Numbered from the stretch's first letter, positions 7,685 through 17,130 are shown. The stretch: 64,000 nucleotides of DNA from an uncultured Clostridia bacterium (GCA_947304245.1 CAMZAK010000001.1:1-64000), one strand, 5' to 3'. Made by a program: numbers and translations. Notes: generated by a model from the sequence alone, not told the origin.

Positions 7685-9418
7685 TTAATAATCTATTTCA
7701 GAATTTGCATAAAAATTTATACTATCGTTTAAATTGTTAAGTAATTTATACACAATGGTATCTTCAGAAAGTTCAGAATCGCTAACTAAAGTTGTTATTC
7801 TTTCAAAAACTTCATTAAACAAATTGTCGTCAATGTGGGAAAATCGTCCATAATGTTTAGCGTATGTTGTTTTTCCCCATCCAAATTCTTCTGGTTCTAC
7901 TAAAAATTGTAAATCTTCATCTTTAGGTTTTTCTTTTTCGTAATTTCTACTTTTGCTTTTTTTCGCCATTTTTGCAATTTTATCTGCATTAATTATTTTA
8001 TTTTCAATTCCATCAAAAACTTTAAAAAAAGTTTCTATGAAATTTTTACTGATTAATTCTTTTTCTTCGTTGTTAATATTATTAAAATCTTTTTTAAAAT
8101 TAGGTGAACATTCCAAAATTAAATCGTAAATTTTACGTAAATTTTTGTTTTCTTCTTTCAAGAAATTATAAGTAACATCTAACTTATTTTTAAATTTTTC
8201 TTCTTTAAGATTTTTTATGCAATTATCTCTACAATGTTTGAAAAGCCTTAAGAACAAATTTTTTAAATTTAAAAACTTTTTTTCTTTGTAAGATTTATTC
8301 TTTAAAATTAAAGGGTTAGAAGAGGGTGTTTTAATTGGTATTTTTCCTTCAATGAGATCTAAATTAAATTTATAAATAAAATTAAAAATTTCAAGATTTT
8401 CTTTAAACAATTTTTCTATTTCATTTAAATTTGTAGTATTATTAATAGTTTCATTATTTTCATTATGGCCATGAGTTTGATTTTTATAAACATTTTCTAT
8501 AACTTTAAAACAATCATATTTAAATTTTATTGGTTCCTCTGTAATAATTGATGGGGGGCAGCTTAGGTAAAAGTCTATATTAAAAAATTCATTGTTAACT
8601 ATAAAATCTTCTAAAAAATTATTCCCACTATCATATATATTGTGTATTGCAAAATTTTTTATAAATCCTTTTAATTCATCGGAAAGATAGTTTAAACTTT
8701 TTCTTTCTAATTCTTTTGGTTCTTCTAAAGAATCTAAATCTTCCACAGTATTTAAATAATTTCTATAGTTCATTCTTGCTTTTTTAAAGGCTATGTATAA
8801 ATCATAAAATGTGGCGTAAATTCTATCTTTTTTTGGAAGTCTACGATTACCATAAATTTTAGATAATTGTAAACTATCTGAATTTAATGTAATTTTATAA
8901 TCTTTTATATATTTTGCTGCTAAGATGTCATCTTCGTAATATTTATATTTAACAACTGTAAGCAGTTTGCTCATAAAACTTGAAAAAAGATAGTCTACAT
9001 ATTCTAATTTTTTTTTAATTTTTTCTAATCTTTCATAATCTTTTTTTGTGCTTATTGTGTTTAAATTTTCTTTTTTTAAATCTTCATTTAAATTATTATT
9101 TTGTTCTTTTTCAGTTAATTTTTCTTCTTCTTCTTTAAAAACAATTTTGTTTGGGTTTTCTTTTTCAGTTTCGTTTAAATTATTACTTTCTTCTCTTTTT
9201 TTCTGTTGCTCTTTTTCTTCATTTCTTTCAGGTATTTCAGCATCTTTCCATTCTTCTAAGTTTTTTTTGTTTTTTCTCATTAACTCATTTATTTGTTCTT
9301 TCCATAAATTTTTATTATCAGTTTTTTCTTCTTTTTTTTCGTATTCTAATTTTTCAACAATTTGTGTTGGGGCTTTTTGCTGTTCTTTTAAAATACGTTC
9401 ATTGTTAACATTTTCCAT
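7685..9418 (-). CDS. Array paralog with modules B, C and D, 577 residues
   Basis: Closest to the gene at 5638, with nearly the same leader, linkers (IPERNEEKEQQKKREESNN) and domain order. Start ATG with GGAG upstream. It has an additional NLEEWKDAE segment, also seen in the gene at 2910. Module B (about 135-310) contains YATFYDLYIAFKKAR, DLDSLEE, VNNEFF and EPIKFKYDCFKVIENVY. An Asn/His-rich link (about 315-335) stands where its sister has repeats. Module C lies at about 340-500 and module D at about 515-577. The two genes look like a tandem duplication in which the linker has diverged most. Confidence 0.88.
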   Translation of the reverse strand: MENVNNERILKEQQKAPTQIVEKLEYEKKEEKTDNKNLWKEQINELMRKNKKNLEEWKDAEIPERNEEKEQQKKREESNNLNETEKENPNKIVFKEEEEKLTEKEQNNNLNEDLKKENLNTISTKKDYERLEKIKKKLEYVDYLFSSFMSKLLTVVKYKYYEDDILAAKYIKDYKITLNSDSLQLSKIYGNRRLPKKDRIYATFYDLYIAFKKARMNYRNYLNTVEDLDSLEEPKELERKSLNYLSDELKGFIKNFAIHNIYDSGNNFLEDFIVNNEFFNIDFYLSCPPSIITEEPIKFKYDCFKVIENVYKNQTHGHNENNETINNTTNLNEIEKLFKENLEIFNFIYKFNLDLIEGKIPIKTPSSNPLILKNKSYKEKKFLNLKNLFLRLFKHCRDNCIKNLKEEKFKNKLDVTYNFLKEENKNLRKIYDLILECSPNFKKDFNNINNEEKELISKNFIETFFKVFDGIENKIINADKIAKMAKKSKSRNYEKEKPKDEDLQFLVEPEEFGWGKTTYAKHYGRFSHIDDNLFNEVFERITTLVSDSELSEDTIVYKLLNNLNDSINFYANSEIDY

Positions 9419-9448
9419 AATATTCTCCTTTTTCTAAAATTTTACATA

Positions 9449-9477
9449 ATATTACAATATTTTCCTTTTTTTGTCAA
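9449..9477 (-). promoter_or_regulatory. Array promoter of the gene at 7685
   Basis: On the minus strand, TTGACA (9472-9477), 17-bp spacer, TAATAT (9449-9454). It lies immediately after the palindrome at 9482-9513. Confidence 0.75.
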
Positions 9478-9481
9478 ATAA

Positions 9482-9513
9482 AAAACATATGAAAAATTAT
9501 TTCCATATGTTTT
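9482..9513 (-). terminator. Array palindrome, terminator of the gene at 9617
   Basis: AAAACATATG and CATATGTTTT stems separated by a 12-base A/T interior that can extend the stem. It lies about 104 bp past the stop of the gene at 9617. Confidence 0.7.
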
Positions 9514-9616
9514 AAAATTTTAATGCAAATTTAAAAAAGAGTAATTTAATTTAGAATTAAAATGCATAGATTTACTTTATGTAATACTTAAGATTTGTTT
9601 ATAAAGATCATCGACA

Positions 9617-11377
9617 TCATTTTTTAGAAAACACATTTTTAGTTAAATAACATAAATATTTATTTAATGAACTGTGAAAGTTGCTAATGTCAGCTTTCAC
9701 TTTTTCAAAAGCTTTTAATTCTTCAGTAATTCTTCTGTCTGCTTCATTTATTATTGCTATTTCTTCTTCAGTAAATTCATATAATTTATCATGATTTTTT
9801 ACTACATATGCTAAAACTACAACTTTATTGTAAAATTCATCATTTCCATATTCAAATAAACAAGCCATAGCATTTAAAAGTTTTTCATAATATTTAAAAT
9901 TAATTTTTTTTGATTCCTCTTTTTCTTGTACATTATTTTTTAAATAATAGTCTCTTTCAAGTATCGCTTGACGTTTAGGGAATTGATAAGCATATTGTAG
10001 TTTATCCCTTAAAAATATTCCTTTCGTTATTTTTCCGTTTCTAATAAGATTTTTTGCTCTATTTAAAATAAATTCAAACCTTTCTACAAAATTGTTAAAT
10101 TTAGCATATGCATATACTGAATTTTTAAAATTAAAGTTTTTTGCAATTTCTGAAAAATCTTTTTCGAAGATTTTTCCTATTGAGTTTAAATTGTTTTCTA
10201 ATATTACATATTCAACCAAATAATTATCAGTATTGTTATTAAATAAACTTTTGAGTTCATTTTTAAATTCTTCTATTAATTTTGGAACTATTTTAGAATT
10301 ATTAAAACCATGTTTGGCATCCATAAGAGTTTCTAGTGCAAATGGTACCTTTTTTCTTCTTTCATAATTAATTTTATTTTCTTTGGGGAGTTCATTAATT
10401 TTTTTTAATTTAATTTCATAAAAACTTCTCAATGTATTTAACATATCATATAGGCATTGAATTCCAAAGTATTTATTTCTGTTATTATCTATTCTTTTGT
10501 TAATGTTTAATTCATAATATTCTGCTAATATGTGAAATGGTTCAATTGTGTAATTAAAGAAATTAAAACAATCTAATAATTTTTTTAACATCGTGTTCTC
10601 TTTAGATGTTAAATTCTCTTCATTGTTTTCTTTTTTGTAAAGTTCTCTTTTAATTGAAAGTTGCTCCAAAATGTTTTTTAAATTACTATTATCTCTCATT
10701 TGTTTACATTGAGCATTTAAAAATTCTTTTATTTTTAGAAAAAGCCCTTCGTTTTCATTTTTTAATTCTTCAAGCTGTTGGTTTATGGTAGTGTTTTGAG
10801 TTTGCACAACTTTTTGTTTTGGTTTTATTTTCTCATTAATGTTAGATTCTATTTTATTAATCATACTTTCTTTTTTACTTTTTTCACAACCAATTTTATT
10901 TTCTTTAATGTAAAATTCATAAAAACTCAATAACTCAATTAATTTTTCATATGTTTTACTAATTGTGATTTTTCTAATTCCAAAAATTTCAAAATAATTA
11001 TTTCTTTCTATGTTAATGTTCAATTCATAATCTTCTGCTATTATGTGAAATGGTTTAATACTATGTTTATTTATGTGATTAAAACAATCTAATAATTCTT
11101 TTAACATCTCGTTTTCTTTAGATGCTAAATTAACTTCATTGTTTTTTTCTTTGTAAGCTGAGTAAGCTGCTCTTTTAATTGAAAGTTGCTCTAAAATGTT
11201 TTTTAAATCACTATTGTCTCTCATTTGTTTACATTGAGCATTTAAAAATTCTGTTATTTTTAGAAAAAGCTCTTTGTTTTCATTTTTTAATTCTTCAAGC
11301 TGTTGGTTTATGGTAGTGTTTTGAGTTTGCACAACTTTTTGTTTTGGTTTTATTTTCTCATTAATGTTAGATTCCAT
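9617..11377 (-). CDS. Array paralog with two leader-plus-A units and module E, 586 residues
   Basis: I chose the ATG at 11377, with AGGAAG nine bases upstream; the frame's earlier start (11407) is poorly placed. Residues 1-20 are the leader (NINEKIKPKQKVVQTQN) and module A spans 25-157. A second complete leader recurs at 177-196, followed by a second A module to about 340. Module E (about 350-586) is shared with the gene at 11638 (LMDAKHGFNNS, FSEIAKNFNFKNS, YAKFNNFVERF, ITEELKAFEKVKADIS). The two leader blocks are identical over about 65 bases (10787-10850 and 11301-11366), so the duplication is recent. No membrane segments. Confidence 0.88.
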   Translation of the reverse strand: MESNINEKIKPKQKVVQTQNTTINQQLEELKNENKELFLKITEFLNAQCKQMRDNSDLKNILEQLSIKRAAYSAYKEKNNEVNLASKENEMLKELLDCFNHINKHSIKPFHIIAEDYELNINIERNNYFEIFGIRKITISKTYEKLIELLSFYEFYIKENKIGCEKSKKESMINKIESNINEKIKPKQKVVQTQNTTINQQLEELKNENEGLFLKIKEFLNAQCKQMRDNSNLKNILEQLSIKRELYKKENNEENLTSKENTMLKKLLDCFNFFNYTIEPFHILAEYYELNINKRIDNNRNKYFGIQCLYDMLNTLRSFYEIKLKKINELPKENKINYERRKKVPFALETLMDAKHGFNNSKIVPKLIEEFKNELKSLFNNNTDNYLVEYVILENNLNSIGKIFEKDFSEIAKNFNFKNSVYAYAKFNNFVERFEFILNRAKNLIRNGKITKGIFLRDKLQYAYQFPKRQAILERDYYLKNNVQEKEESKKINFKYYEKLLNAMACLFEYGNDEFYNKVVVLAYVVKNHDKLYEFTEEEIAIINEADRRITEELKAFEKVKADISNFHSSLNKYLCYLTKNVFSKK

Positions 11378-11449
11378 TTTTTTTCTTCCTTTCTTTTTGT
11401 AAAACATAATATTTTGAATTTTAATGGTTATCTTTTATTTTTTTATATA

Positions 11450-11478
11450 ACTATATATAAATTTACATTTTTTGTAAA
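11450..11478 (-). promoter_or_regulatory. Array promoter of the gene at 9617
   Basis: On the minus strand, TTTACA (11473-11478), 17-bp spacer starting AAAAATGTAAA, TATAGT (11450-11455). Confidence 0.65.
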
Positions 11479-11483
11479 ATAAA

Positions 11484-11514
11484 AAAACATATGAAAAATT
11501 TCTTCATATGTTTT
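11484..11514 (-). terminator. Array palindrome, terminator of the gene at 11638
   Basis: AAAACATATGAA and TCATATGTTTT form the same hairpin as at 2025. It lies about 125 bp past the stop of the gene at 11638. Confidence 0.7.
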
Positions 11515-11583
11515 TAATTTTAATTAAATGCTAAAATATTATTTTAATGTAAATTTAGAAAACATTAATACAATTTGGAATTA

Positions 11584-11605
11584 ATATATATATATATATA
11601 TATAT
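11584..11605. repeat. (AT)11 dinucleotide tract
   Basis: 22 bases of perfect alternating AT in the 3' untranslated stretch of the gene at 11638. The matching stretch after the gene at 9617 (about 9550-9615) has similar flanks but no tract. Confidence 0.85.
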
Positions 11606-11637
11606 TTACTTCATATAATGCTTTAGATTTAGTTTAT

Positions 11638-12918
11638 TTATAGATCATTATAGCCAGCATTTTCAGAAAACACATTTTGATTTAAATAACATAAATAATT
11701 ATATAATGAATTTTTGAATTTGCTAATGTCAGCTTTCAATTCTTTAAAAGTTTTTAATTCTTCAGTAATTCTTTTGTCTACTTCATCTATTATTGCTTTT
11801 TCTTTTTCAGAAAATTCATATAATCCAGCATGATTTCTTACTAAATCTGCTAAATCTAAAACTTTATCATAAAGTTCATCATATCCATATCCAGGTAAAA
11901 AATCATAAATAATATATATAAGTTTTTTATAATATTCAAAATCAATTTTTATTAATTTTTCTTCAGAAACAATTGGTTTTTTTAAGTTATCTTCATTATA
12001 TTTTAAACTGTATACCTCTTTTTCATTTTCACTTATTGCTTCATTCTTATAATATAAATATCCTTCTTTTTTTCTATTTCTTAAAAATATCCCTTTTTTT
12101 ATTTTTCCACTTTTAATCAAATTTTTTGCTTTATTTAAAACATCTTTAAACCTTTCTACAAAATTGTTTAATTTAGTATATGAATATATTGAATTTTTAA
12201 AATCAAAGTTCTTTGCAATATTTGAAAAACCAAAATAAAAATCACTTTGTATTTCATTTAACTCTTTTGCTAAGCTTATGTATTCTTCCTTTTCATACAT
12301 ACGAATATTTTTATAATTAATATAAAAAAGATTTTTAAGCTCATCTTTAAATTTTTCTATTAATTCTGGAACTATGTTAGAATTGTTAAACCCATGTTCG
12401 GCATCCATAAGAGTTTTAAGTGCCACTGTTACTTTTTTTCTTCTTTCATAATCTATTTTTTTTAATTTAAATTCATAAATATCTAGCAATTCATTTAATT
12501 TTTCATATATCTTACTAATTTTATTATAATTATCTCCTTCTTTTTTAATGTTTAATTCATAATTTCCTGCTAATATGTGAAACGGTTCATTACTAGATTT
12601 ATGTAGAGAATTTAAATCATCTAATAATTCTTTTAACTTATCATTTTCTTTATACGTTATGTGTGATTTATTTATCATATCTAATTTGTTTTTTTTATCT
12701 TTATAAAGTGCTCTTTTAATTGAAAGTTGCTCTAAAATGTTTTTTAAATTACTATTGTCTCTCATTTGTTTACATTGAGCATTTAAAATATCTGTTATTT
12801 TTAGAAAAAGCTGTTCGTTTTCATATTCTAATTTTTCAAGCTGTTGGTTTATAGCAGTGTTTTGAGTTTGCACAACCTCCTGTTTTGGCTTTAAGTTTTC
12901 ATTAATGTTAGATTCCAT
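11638..12918 (-). CDS. Array paralog with one A module and module E, 426 residues
   Basis: The ATG at 12918, preceded by AAAGGAAAT, is taken as start because it begins the leader (NINENLKPKQEVVQTQN). The frame's upstream ATG at 12978 lies just after the promoter and lacks a binding site. Module A spans about 25-160 (LFLKITDILNAQCKQMRDN, FHILAGNYELN, LNELLDIYEFK). Module E spans about 170-426 and is a clear homologue of the C-terminal half of the gene at 9617. It may be the single-unit ancestor from which the double-unit neighbour arose. Soluble, no signal peptide. Confidence 0.88.
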   Translation of the reverse strand: MESNINENLKPKQEVVQTQNTAINQQLEKLEYENEQLFLKITDILNAQCKQMRDNSNLKNILEQLSIKRALYKDKKNKLDMINKSHITYKENDKLKELLDDLNSLHKSSNEPFHILAGNYELNIKKEGDNYNKISKIYEKLNELLDIYEFKLKKIDYERRKKVTVALKTLMDAEHGFNNSNIVPELIEKFKDELKNLFYINYKNIRMYEKEEYISLAKELNEIQSDFYFGFSNIAKNFDFKNSIYSYTKLNNFVERFKDVLNKAKNLIKSGKIKKGIFLRNRKKEGYLYYKNEAISENEKEVYSLKYNEDNLKKPIVSEEKLIKIDFEYYKKLIYIIYDFLPGYGYDELYDKVLDLADLVRNHAGLYEFSEKEKAIIDEVDKRITEELKTFKELKADISKFKNSLYNYLCYLNQNVFSENAGYNDL

Positions 12919-12988
12919 TTTAATTTCCTTTCTCTTTGTAAAACATAATTGTTTAAATTTTAAATATGTTTTATACAATTTCGTAATT

Positions 12989-13017
12989 ATTATACAAAAT
13001 TCTACATTTTTTGTAAA
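12989..13017 (-). promoter_or_regulatory. Array promoter of the gene at 11638
   Basis: On the minus strand, TTTACA (13012-13017), 17-bp spacer AAAAATGTAGAATTTTG, TATAAT (12989-12994). TGTAGAAT and TGTATAAT form a 10-bp-spaced direct repeat over the -10. Confidence 0.75.
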
Positions 13018-13066
13018 GTGTAAATTTTTGTAATTACATAAAATTATTAAAATTAGTTTTTATATT

Positions 13067-13822
13067 TTATTTTTTTTGTTGGTCAATTAAATGAGAATGT
13101 ATTTCATCGTATTTTTCTAAACATAATTCCATTATTTTAAAATTTAATTTTTCTTCAGAATAATAGTCCGCATTTATTAATTCTATTAGTTCATTCCACA
13201 AATCTGTTAAACAATTAAACTGTTTTTCGTAATATTCAACATTTATTTCTTTAATTTCAGGAAAATATGCATAAGGTATGGGGTAGTTCTTTCCATATTT
13301 AACATATTTAAAAGTTTCTGCTAAATTTTCAATTAAAGTTTTAGCTGATTTTTTAAAATTATTTAAATTTTCAGTTTTTATTTTAATGTTTTGTTGTAAT
13401 TTTTTTATTTCAAAAATAATAAATTTAATTGAAGTTGTTTTTAATTTATTTTCTAATAAATTTAAATTGTTTATTTTAGAATTTAGGTGTTCTTTTAAAA
13501 TATTTAAATTATCTTTATCTTTAACCCGGCATTTATCAATTAACTTTTGAAAAGTTTTTATTTTAGCATAATGTTGCGGCATTAAAGTTTTAATGTTGCT
13601 TTTTTCAATAATTTTTTCAATTTCGCTATATTGAAAGTTTAGTAGTCCATCTATTTCTTTTATTGTTTTTTTCATGTTTTTAATGGTTTCTTCTTCCGTT
13701 TTTTCTAAATCTTTAATTAAAATTTCAAATTTTTCTAACAGTGTTTTTTTAATTTGACAACTATTTTTGTTTTCAACAATTTCAATTTTATTTAATAGCT
13801 CGTCTGAATTAAAATTATTCAT
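13067..13822 (-). CDS. Array paralog with module F, 251 residues
   Basis: ATG start with AGGAG upstream. A short leader-like N-terminus (NSDELLNKIEIVENKN) precedes a helical body resembling module F of the genes at 2910, 3942 and 33609. Visible matches are the LKTTSIKFIIFEIKKL helix and a final YYSEEKLNFKIMELCLEKYDE. There is no A or B module. It is the gene of the minus-strand arm nearest the ATPase and is transcribed away from it. Unknown function. Confidence 0.82.
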   Translation of the reverse strand: MNNFNSDELLNKIEIVENKNSCQIKKTLLEKFEILIKDLEKTEEETIKNMKKTIKEIDGLLNFQYSEIEKIIEKSNIKTLMPQHYAKIKTFQKLIDKCRVKDKDNLNILKEHLNSKINNLNLLENKLKTTSIKFIIFEIKKLQQNIKIKTENLNNFKKSAKTLIENLAETFKYVKYGKNYPIPYAYFPEIKEINVEYYEKQFNCLTDLWNELIELINADYYSEEKLNFKIMELCLEKYDEIHSHLIDQQKK

Positions 13823-13933
13823 TAAAATTTCTCCTAATTACGTTTAGTTTTAAAAATATTATATGCTTAGTTATTTTGCAAAGTTTAAAAAGATTCATAT
13901 TCATAATTTATGCTTGTTTTTCATATAAAAATA

Positions 13934-13962
13934 TTAACATTATTGTTTTTGTTAAATTAAAT
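13934..13962 (+). promoter_or_regulatory. Possible promoter of the P-type ATPase
   Basis: TTAACA, 17-bp spacer, TTAAAT, 25 bp before the start. It is a moderate match in very AT-rich DNA and differs from the array promoters. Confidence 0.35.
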
Positions 13963-13987
13963 AGTAGTTAAAATTGGAGGATTTAAA

Positions 13988-16768
13988 TTGAAAATTTCAT
14001 CTTTATTTAAAATTTTTTCAGATAAAGAAGATAATTTTAAAAAAGAAAAAACTAAAAAAGAAAAAACTAAAAAAGAAAAAAAATTAGCTAGTTATGAAAT
14101 GCCTAGCATTGTTAATTCTTCATTTAATGGGCTTAATTTTAAAGAAGCTAAAAAAATTTTAAAAAAACAAGGTGAAAATACAATAAAGTCTCAAAACAAC
14201 ATTTCTGCTGTTAAAATTTTTGCTGGGCAATTTAAAGATTTTTTGGTTTTAATTCTTTTAGTTGCAACAATTATTTCAATTTTCATGGGAGAATTAATTG
14301 AGGCGGTTTCCATTTCAACAATACTTTTTTTAAACGCTATTATGGGGTTTATTCAGGAATATAAAACCGAAAAAACTCTAGAAGCATTAGATGAAATGGT
14401 TACCCCTAATGCTTGTGTTATTAGAGACGGCAAAATGTTTAATATCCCTGCCAACAAACTAGTTGAAAAAGACATAATATTTGTTAAAATGGGAGACACT
14501 GTTCCTGCTGACGCTGTTATTTTAAAAAGCAATAATCTTGAAGTGGATGAATCTATTTTAACCGGAGAATCTGTTGCTGTTACTAAAGAAAAAGATGATG
14601 GTTTAAATGAAGAAAACGAGTTAAACAAGAAAAATATTGTTTACATGGGAACCGCTGTTGTTAAAGGGCAGTGTGTTGCAAAAATTGTGGCAACCGGTTT
14701 GAAAACGCAAATGGGCAAAATTGCAGACATGCTAGAAAAAATAAAAAAAGAACAAACACCACTTCAAAAAAAGTTAAGCCAGATGGGGAAAATTATGGTT
14801 TTTGGTTGTTTGTTGGTTTGTTTTACTGTAATTTTTATTGGAATTTTAAGAGGGGAAGAAGTTTTAGAAATGGTTATGGTTGGCCTTTCTTTGGCTGTTG
14901 CTTCTGTTCCTGAAGGGCTTCCCGCTATTGTTACAATAGCTCTTGCTTTTGCAGTAAAACACATGATTAAAAGAAAAGCTCTGGTTAGAAAACTGCACGC
15001 TGTGGAAACTTTAGGGTGTGCTAACGTAATATGCACAGACAAAACAGGCACAATAACCCAAAACAATATGACGGTTAAAAACATTGTTACTGCGAATTTT
15101 AATTTTAATGTAACCGGGCAAGGTTTAAAAAAAGAAGGGAACATTTCTTTAAATAATAAAACGGTTATTTTAAATAAATTTCCTTTTTTGGAAAAAATTT
15201 TAACTACTGCGGTTGTTTGTAATTCTTCTTTAATTTTCACTTCAAAAAAAGATGAAAATTCTTTTGAGTTTTCAGGGGAACCTTTAGAAGCAGCACTTTT
15301 GGTTGCTGCTAGTAAAGCAGAAATTAGTAAAAAAGATGTTGAGTTTAAAGTTTTTGATGAAATACCTTTTAATTCATCTAAAAAATTTATGACCGTTTTT
15401 GCAAAGTCTGAAGAAGGAGAAAATTTTGTTTTTGTTAAAGGAGCCTACGACATAATTTCAAAAAGGTGTGAATTTTATGAAGAAGAAGAGTTGGTTTCTT
15501 TTAAAGAGGTTAAAGAAATTTTTAATGAAAAACATAAAATTTTTTCTAAATGCGGAATGCGTGTTATTGCCTTTGCTTACAAAAAATTAAATGATTTTAA
15601 AACAGCAGAGCAAGGCTTAACATTTTTAGGGCTTTGTGCAATGATGGACCCACCAAGAAAAGAAGCAAAAAATTCTGTTAGGTTGTGTAAACATGCTGGA
15701 ATTAAAACAGTTATGATTACAGGAGACAACAAATTTACTGCAAGAGCTATTGCAAAAGAGGTTGGAATTTTTAAAGAAGGAGACTATTGCTTAGAAGGAA
15801 AAGAAGTTGAAGAAATGGAGGAAGCTGAATTAAGGCAAATTGTTAAAAAAACAACTGTTTTTGCAAGAGTTTCCCCTAAACATAAACTAAAAATTGTTAG
15901 AGCTTTTAAAAAAAATGGCAATGTTGTTGCAATGACGGGGGACGGCGTTAATGATGCTCCTGCAATTAAAGAAGCAGACATTGGGGTTTCCATGGGGAAA
16001 ACAGGGAGTGAGGTTACAAAAGAGGCAGCAGACATTGTTCTTTTGGATGACGATTTTTCAACTTTGGTTGCCGCAGTTGAAGAAGGCAGAACAATTTACA
16101 ACAATATTAGAAAATTTATGAGATATCTTCTTTCTTGCAACTTAGGAGAAGTTTTAACTTCTCTTTTTGCAATATTAATGGGGATGCCAATTCCTTTGCT
16201 TCCTATGCAAATTCTTTTAATTAATTTGGTAACAGATTGTTTGCCTGCAATTGCTTTAGGTTTAGAGCCTAAAGAGAAAAAAATTATGGAAAAACCTCCA
16301 AGAAAAACTGAAGAAAACATTTTTTCAAAAGGTTTGATGTTTACAATAGTTGTTAGAGGATTTTTAATTGCATTAACAACCTTAACTGTTTTTACTGTGA
16401 TTTTTAAATTAACTCTTTCAATAGATTTATCACGCAGTGCAACATTTTTAACATTAGTTAGTTTGCAGTTAATTCATGTTTTTGAGTGCAAAAGCGAAAC
16501 AAAATCTATTTTTAAAATAAACCATTTAAACAATAAGAAACTTCTTTTTGCAGTTTTAATTTCTTTTGTTATTGCAATTTCTGCTGTTTGGGTTAGCCCT
16601 TTTAACAAAATAATTAAAAACTATCCTTTAAATTTTAATCATACTTTAATTGTAATTTTTTTCACAGTTTTAGTGCCATTCATTAACGCCATTATTTTAA
16701 ACTTTAAAAATTATGTAAGAAGAAAAAGAAGGTATGAAAAAATTTTAAAATTTAATTATGTAAATTAA
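13988..16768 (+). CDS. Calcium-type P-type ATPase (P2 family), 926 residues
   Basis: This is an ATP-driven cation pump in the membrane, of the PacL/SERCA-like Ca2+ type. It has a TTG start with GGAGG seven bases upstream. Seen in order: a Lys/Glu-rich N-terminus with KEKTK repeats; the first membrane pair (about 85-125); the actuator TGES (192-195); M4 with PEGLP (308-312); the phosphorylation site DKTGT (351-355); TGDGVNDAP in the P domain; M5-M6 with N-x-x-T-D-x-x-P-A; and four further C-terminal helices. The PEGLP and NxxTD motifs are those of Ca2+ rather than heavy-metal pumps; Mn2+ or another ion cannot be excluded. Full length and intact. It stands alone between the two arms of the array and is less AT-rich than its neighbours. 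A link to the array is not shown. Confidence 0.95.
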   Translation: MKISSLFKIFSDKEDNFKKEKTKKEKTKKEKKLASYEMPSIVNSSFNGLNFKEAKKILKKQGENTIKSQNNISAVKIFAGQFKDFLVLILLVATIISIFMGELIEAVSISTILFLNAIMGFIQEYKTEKTLEALDEMVTPNACVIRDGKMFNIPANKLVEKDIIFVKMGDTVPADAVILKSNNLEVDESILTGESVAVTKEKDDGLNEENELNKKNIVYMGTAVVKGQCVAKIVATGLKTQMGKIADMLEKIKKEQTPLQKKLSQMGKIMVFGCLLVCFTVIFIGILRGEEVLEMVMVGLSLAVASVPEGLPAIVTIALAFAVKHMIKRKALVRKLHAVETLGCANVICTDKTGTITQNNMTVKNIVTANFNFNVTGQGLKKEGNISLNNKTVILNKFPFLEKILTTAVVCNSSLIFTSKKDENSFEFSGEPLEAALLVAASKAEISKKDVEFKVFDEIPFNSSKKFMTVFAKSEEGENFVFVKGAYDIISKRCEFYEEEELVSFKEVKEIFNEKHKIFSKCGMRVIAFAYKKLNDFKTAEQGLTFLGLCAMMDPPRKEAKNSVRLCKHAGIKTVMITGDNKFTARAIAKEVGIFKEGDYCLEGKEVEEMEEAELRQIVKKTTVFARVSPKHKLKIVRAFKKNGNVVAMTGDGVNDAPAIKEADIGVSMGKTGSEVTKEAADIVLLDDDFSTLVAAVEEGRTIYNNIRKFMRYLLSCNLGEVLTSLFAILMGMPIPLLPMQILLINLVTDCLPAIALGLEPKEKKIMEKPPRKTEENIFSKGLMFTIVVRGFLIALTTLTVFTVIFKLTLSIDLSRSATFLTLVSLQLIHVFECKSETKSIFKINHLNNKKLLFAVLISFVIAISAVWVSPFNKIIKNYPLNFNHTLIVIFFTVLVPFINAIILNFKNYVRRKRRYEKILKFNYVN

Positions 16769-16782
16769 AAAAAGAGTTAAAA

Positions 16783-16810
16783 TAGACAAATATAATATAT
16801 AAAATATAAA
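16783..16810 (+). promoter_or_regulatory. Possible promoter in front of a gene remnant
   Basis: TAGACA, 16-bp spacer, TATAAA, 43 bp before the remnant. It may be the degraded promoter of the lost gene. Confidence 0.35.
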
Positions 16811-16853
16811 TAAAATTATACTACCATTAAAATAATAATTTTATAAATAAGGA

Positions 16854-16961
16854 GTGAAATTTAAGCAAAGCAATATTAATAAAGATGTTTGCGAAAATTT
16901 AAAATCAAAACAGGAGGTTGTGCAAGAACTAGAAGCTTTAGAAAAAAATGTTGAGAATTAA
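16854..16961 (+). pseudogene. Leader-only remnant of an array paralog
   Basis: A ribosome binding site (AAGGAG) stands where other array genes have one, but the expected ATG is lost; the only in-frame start, GTG at 16854, overlaps the GGAG itself. The frame reads SNINKDVCENLKSKQEVVQ, a recognisable leader, and ends in TAA at 16959-16961. From there to the terminator at 17096 no coding sequence is seen, only a small direct repeat (GTTGAGAATTAAAA twice). I infer a deleted paralog of which the front survives. Confidence 0.65.
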
Positions 16962-17095
16962 AACTGTTGAGAATTAAAATAATGAAAATAATAAATCAAA
17001 AGAGCCAAAAAAAAATAATTTTTGGGGTTGATGCAACACCTCCTAAAATTATTAACATATAACCAAAGTAATTAATTAAAATTTAAATTAAACTT

Positions 17096-17130
17096 AAAAT
17101 ATATGAAATTAATTTTTCATATGTTTTTTT
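17096..17130 (+). terminator. Array palindrome
   Basis: AAAATATATGAAA pairs with TTTCATATGTTTT through one U-G pair in plus-strand RNA, followed by a T-tract. It ends the remnant's transcript. The long frame's first ATG (17103) lies inside this hairpin, which argues against that start. Confidence 0.75.

Noticed and set aside
3220-9437. Long Phe/Ser/Leu-rich open frames opposite the array genes (for example 3220-3615, 7199-7552, 9048-9437)
   Set aside because: They are the mirror of Lys/Glu-rich coding strands (AAA/GAA read as TTT/TTC), lack good ribosome binding sites and overlap better-supported genes.
14671-14913. Open frames inside the ATPase gene in other phases (for example 14671-14913 plus, 14764-15240 minus)
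   Set aside because: They overlap the conserved ATPase motifs and have no independent support.
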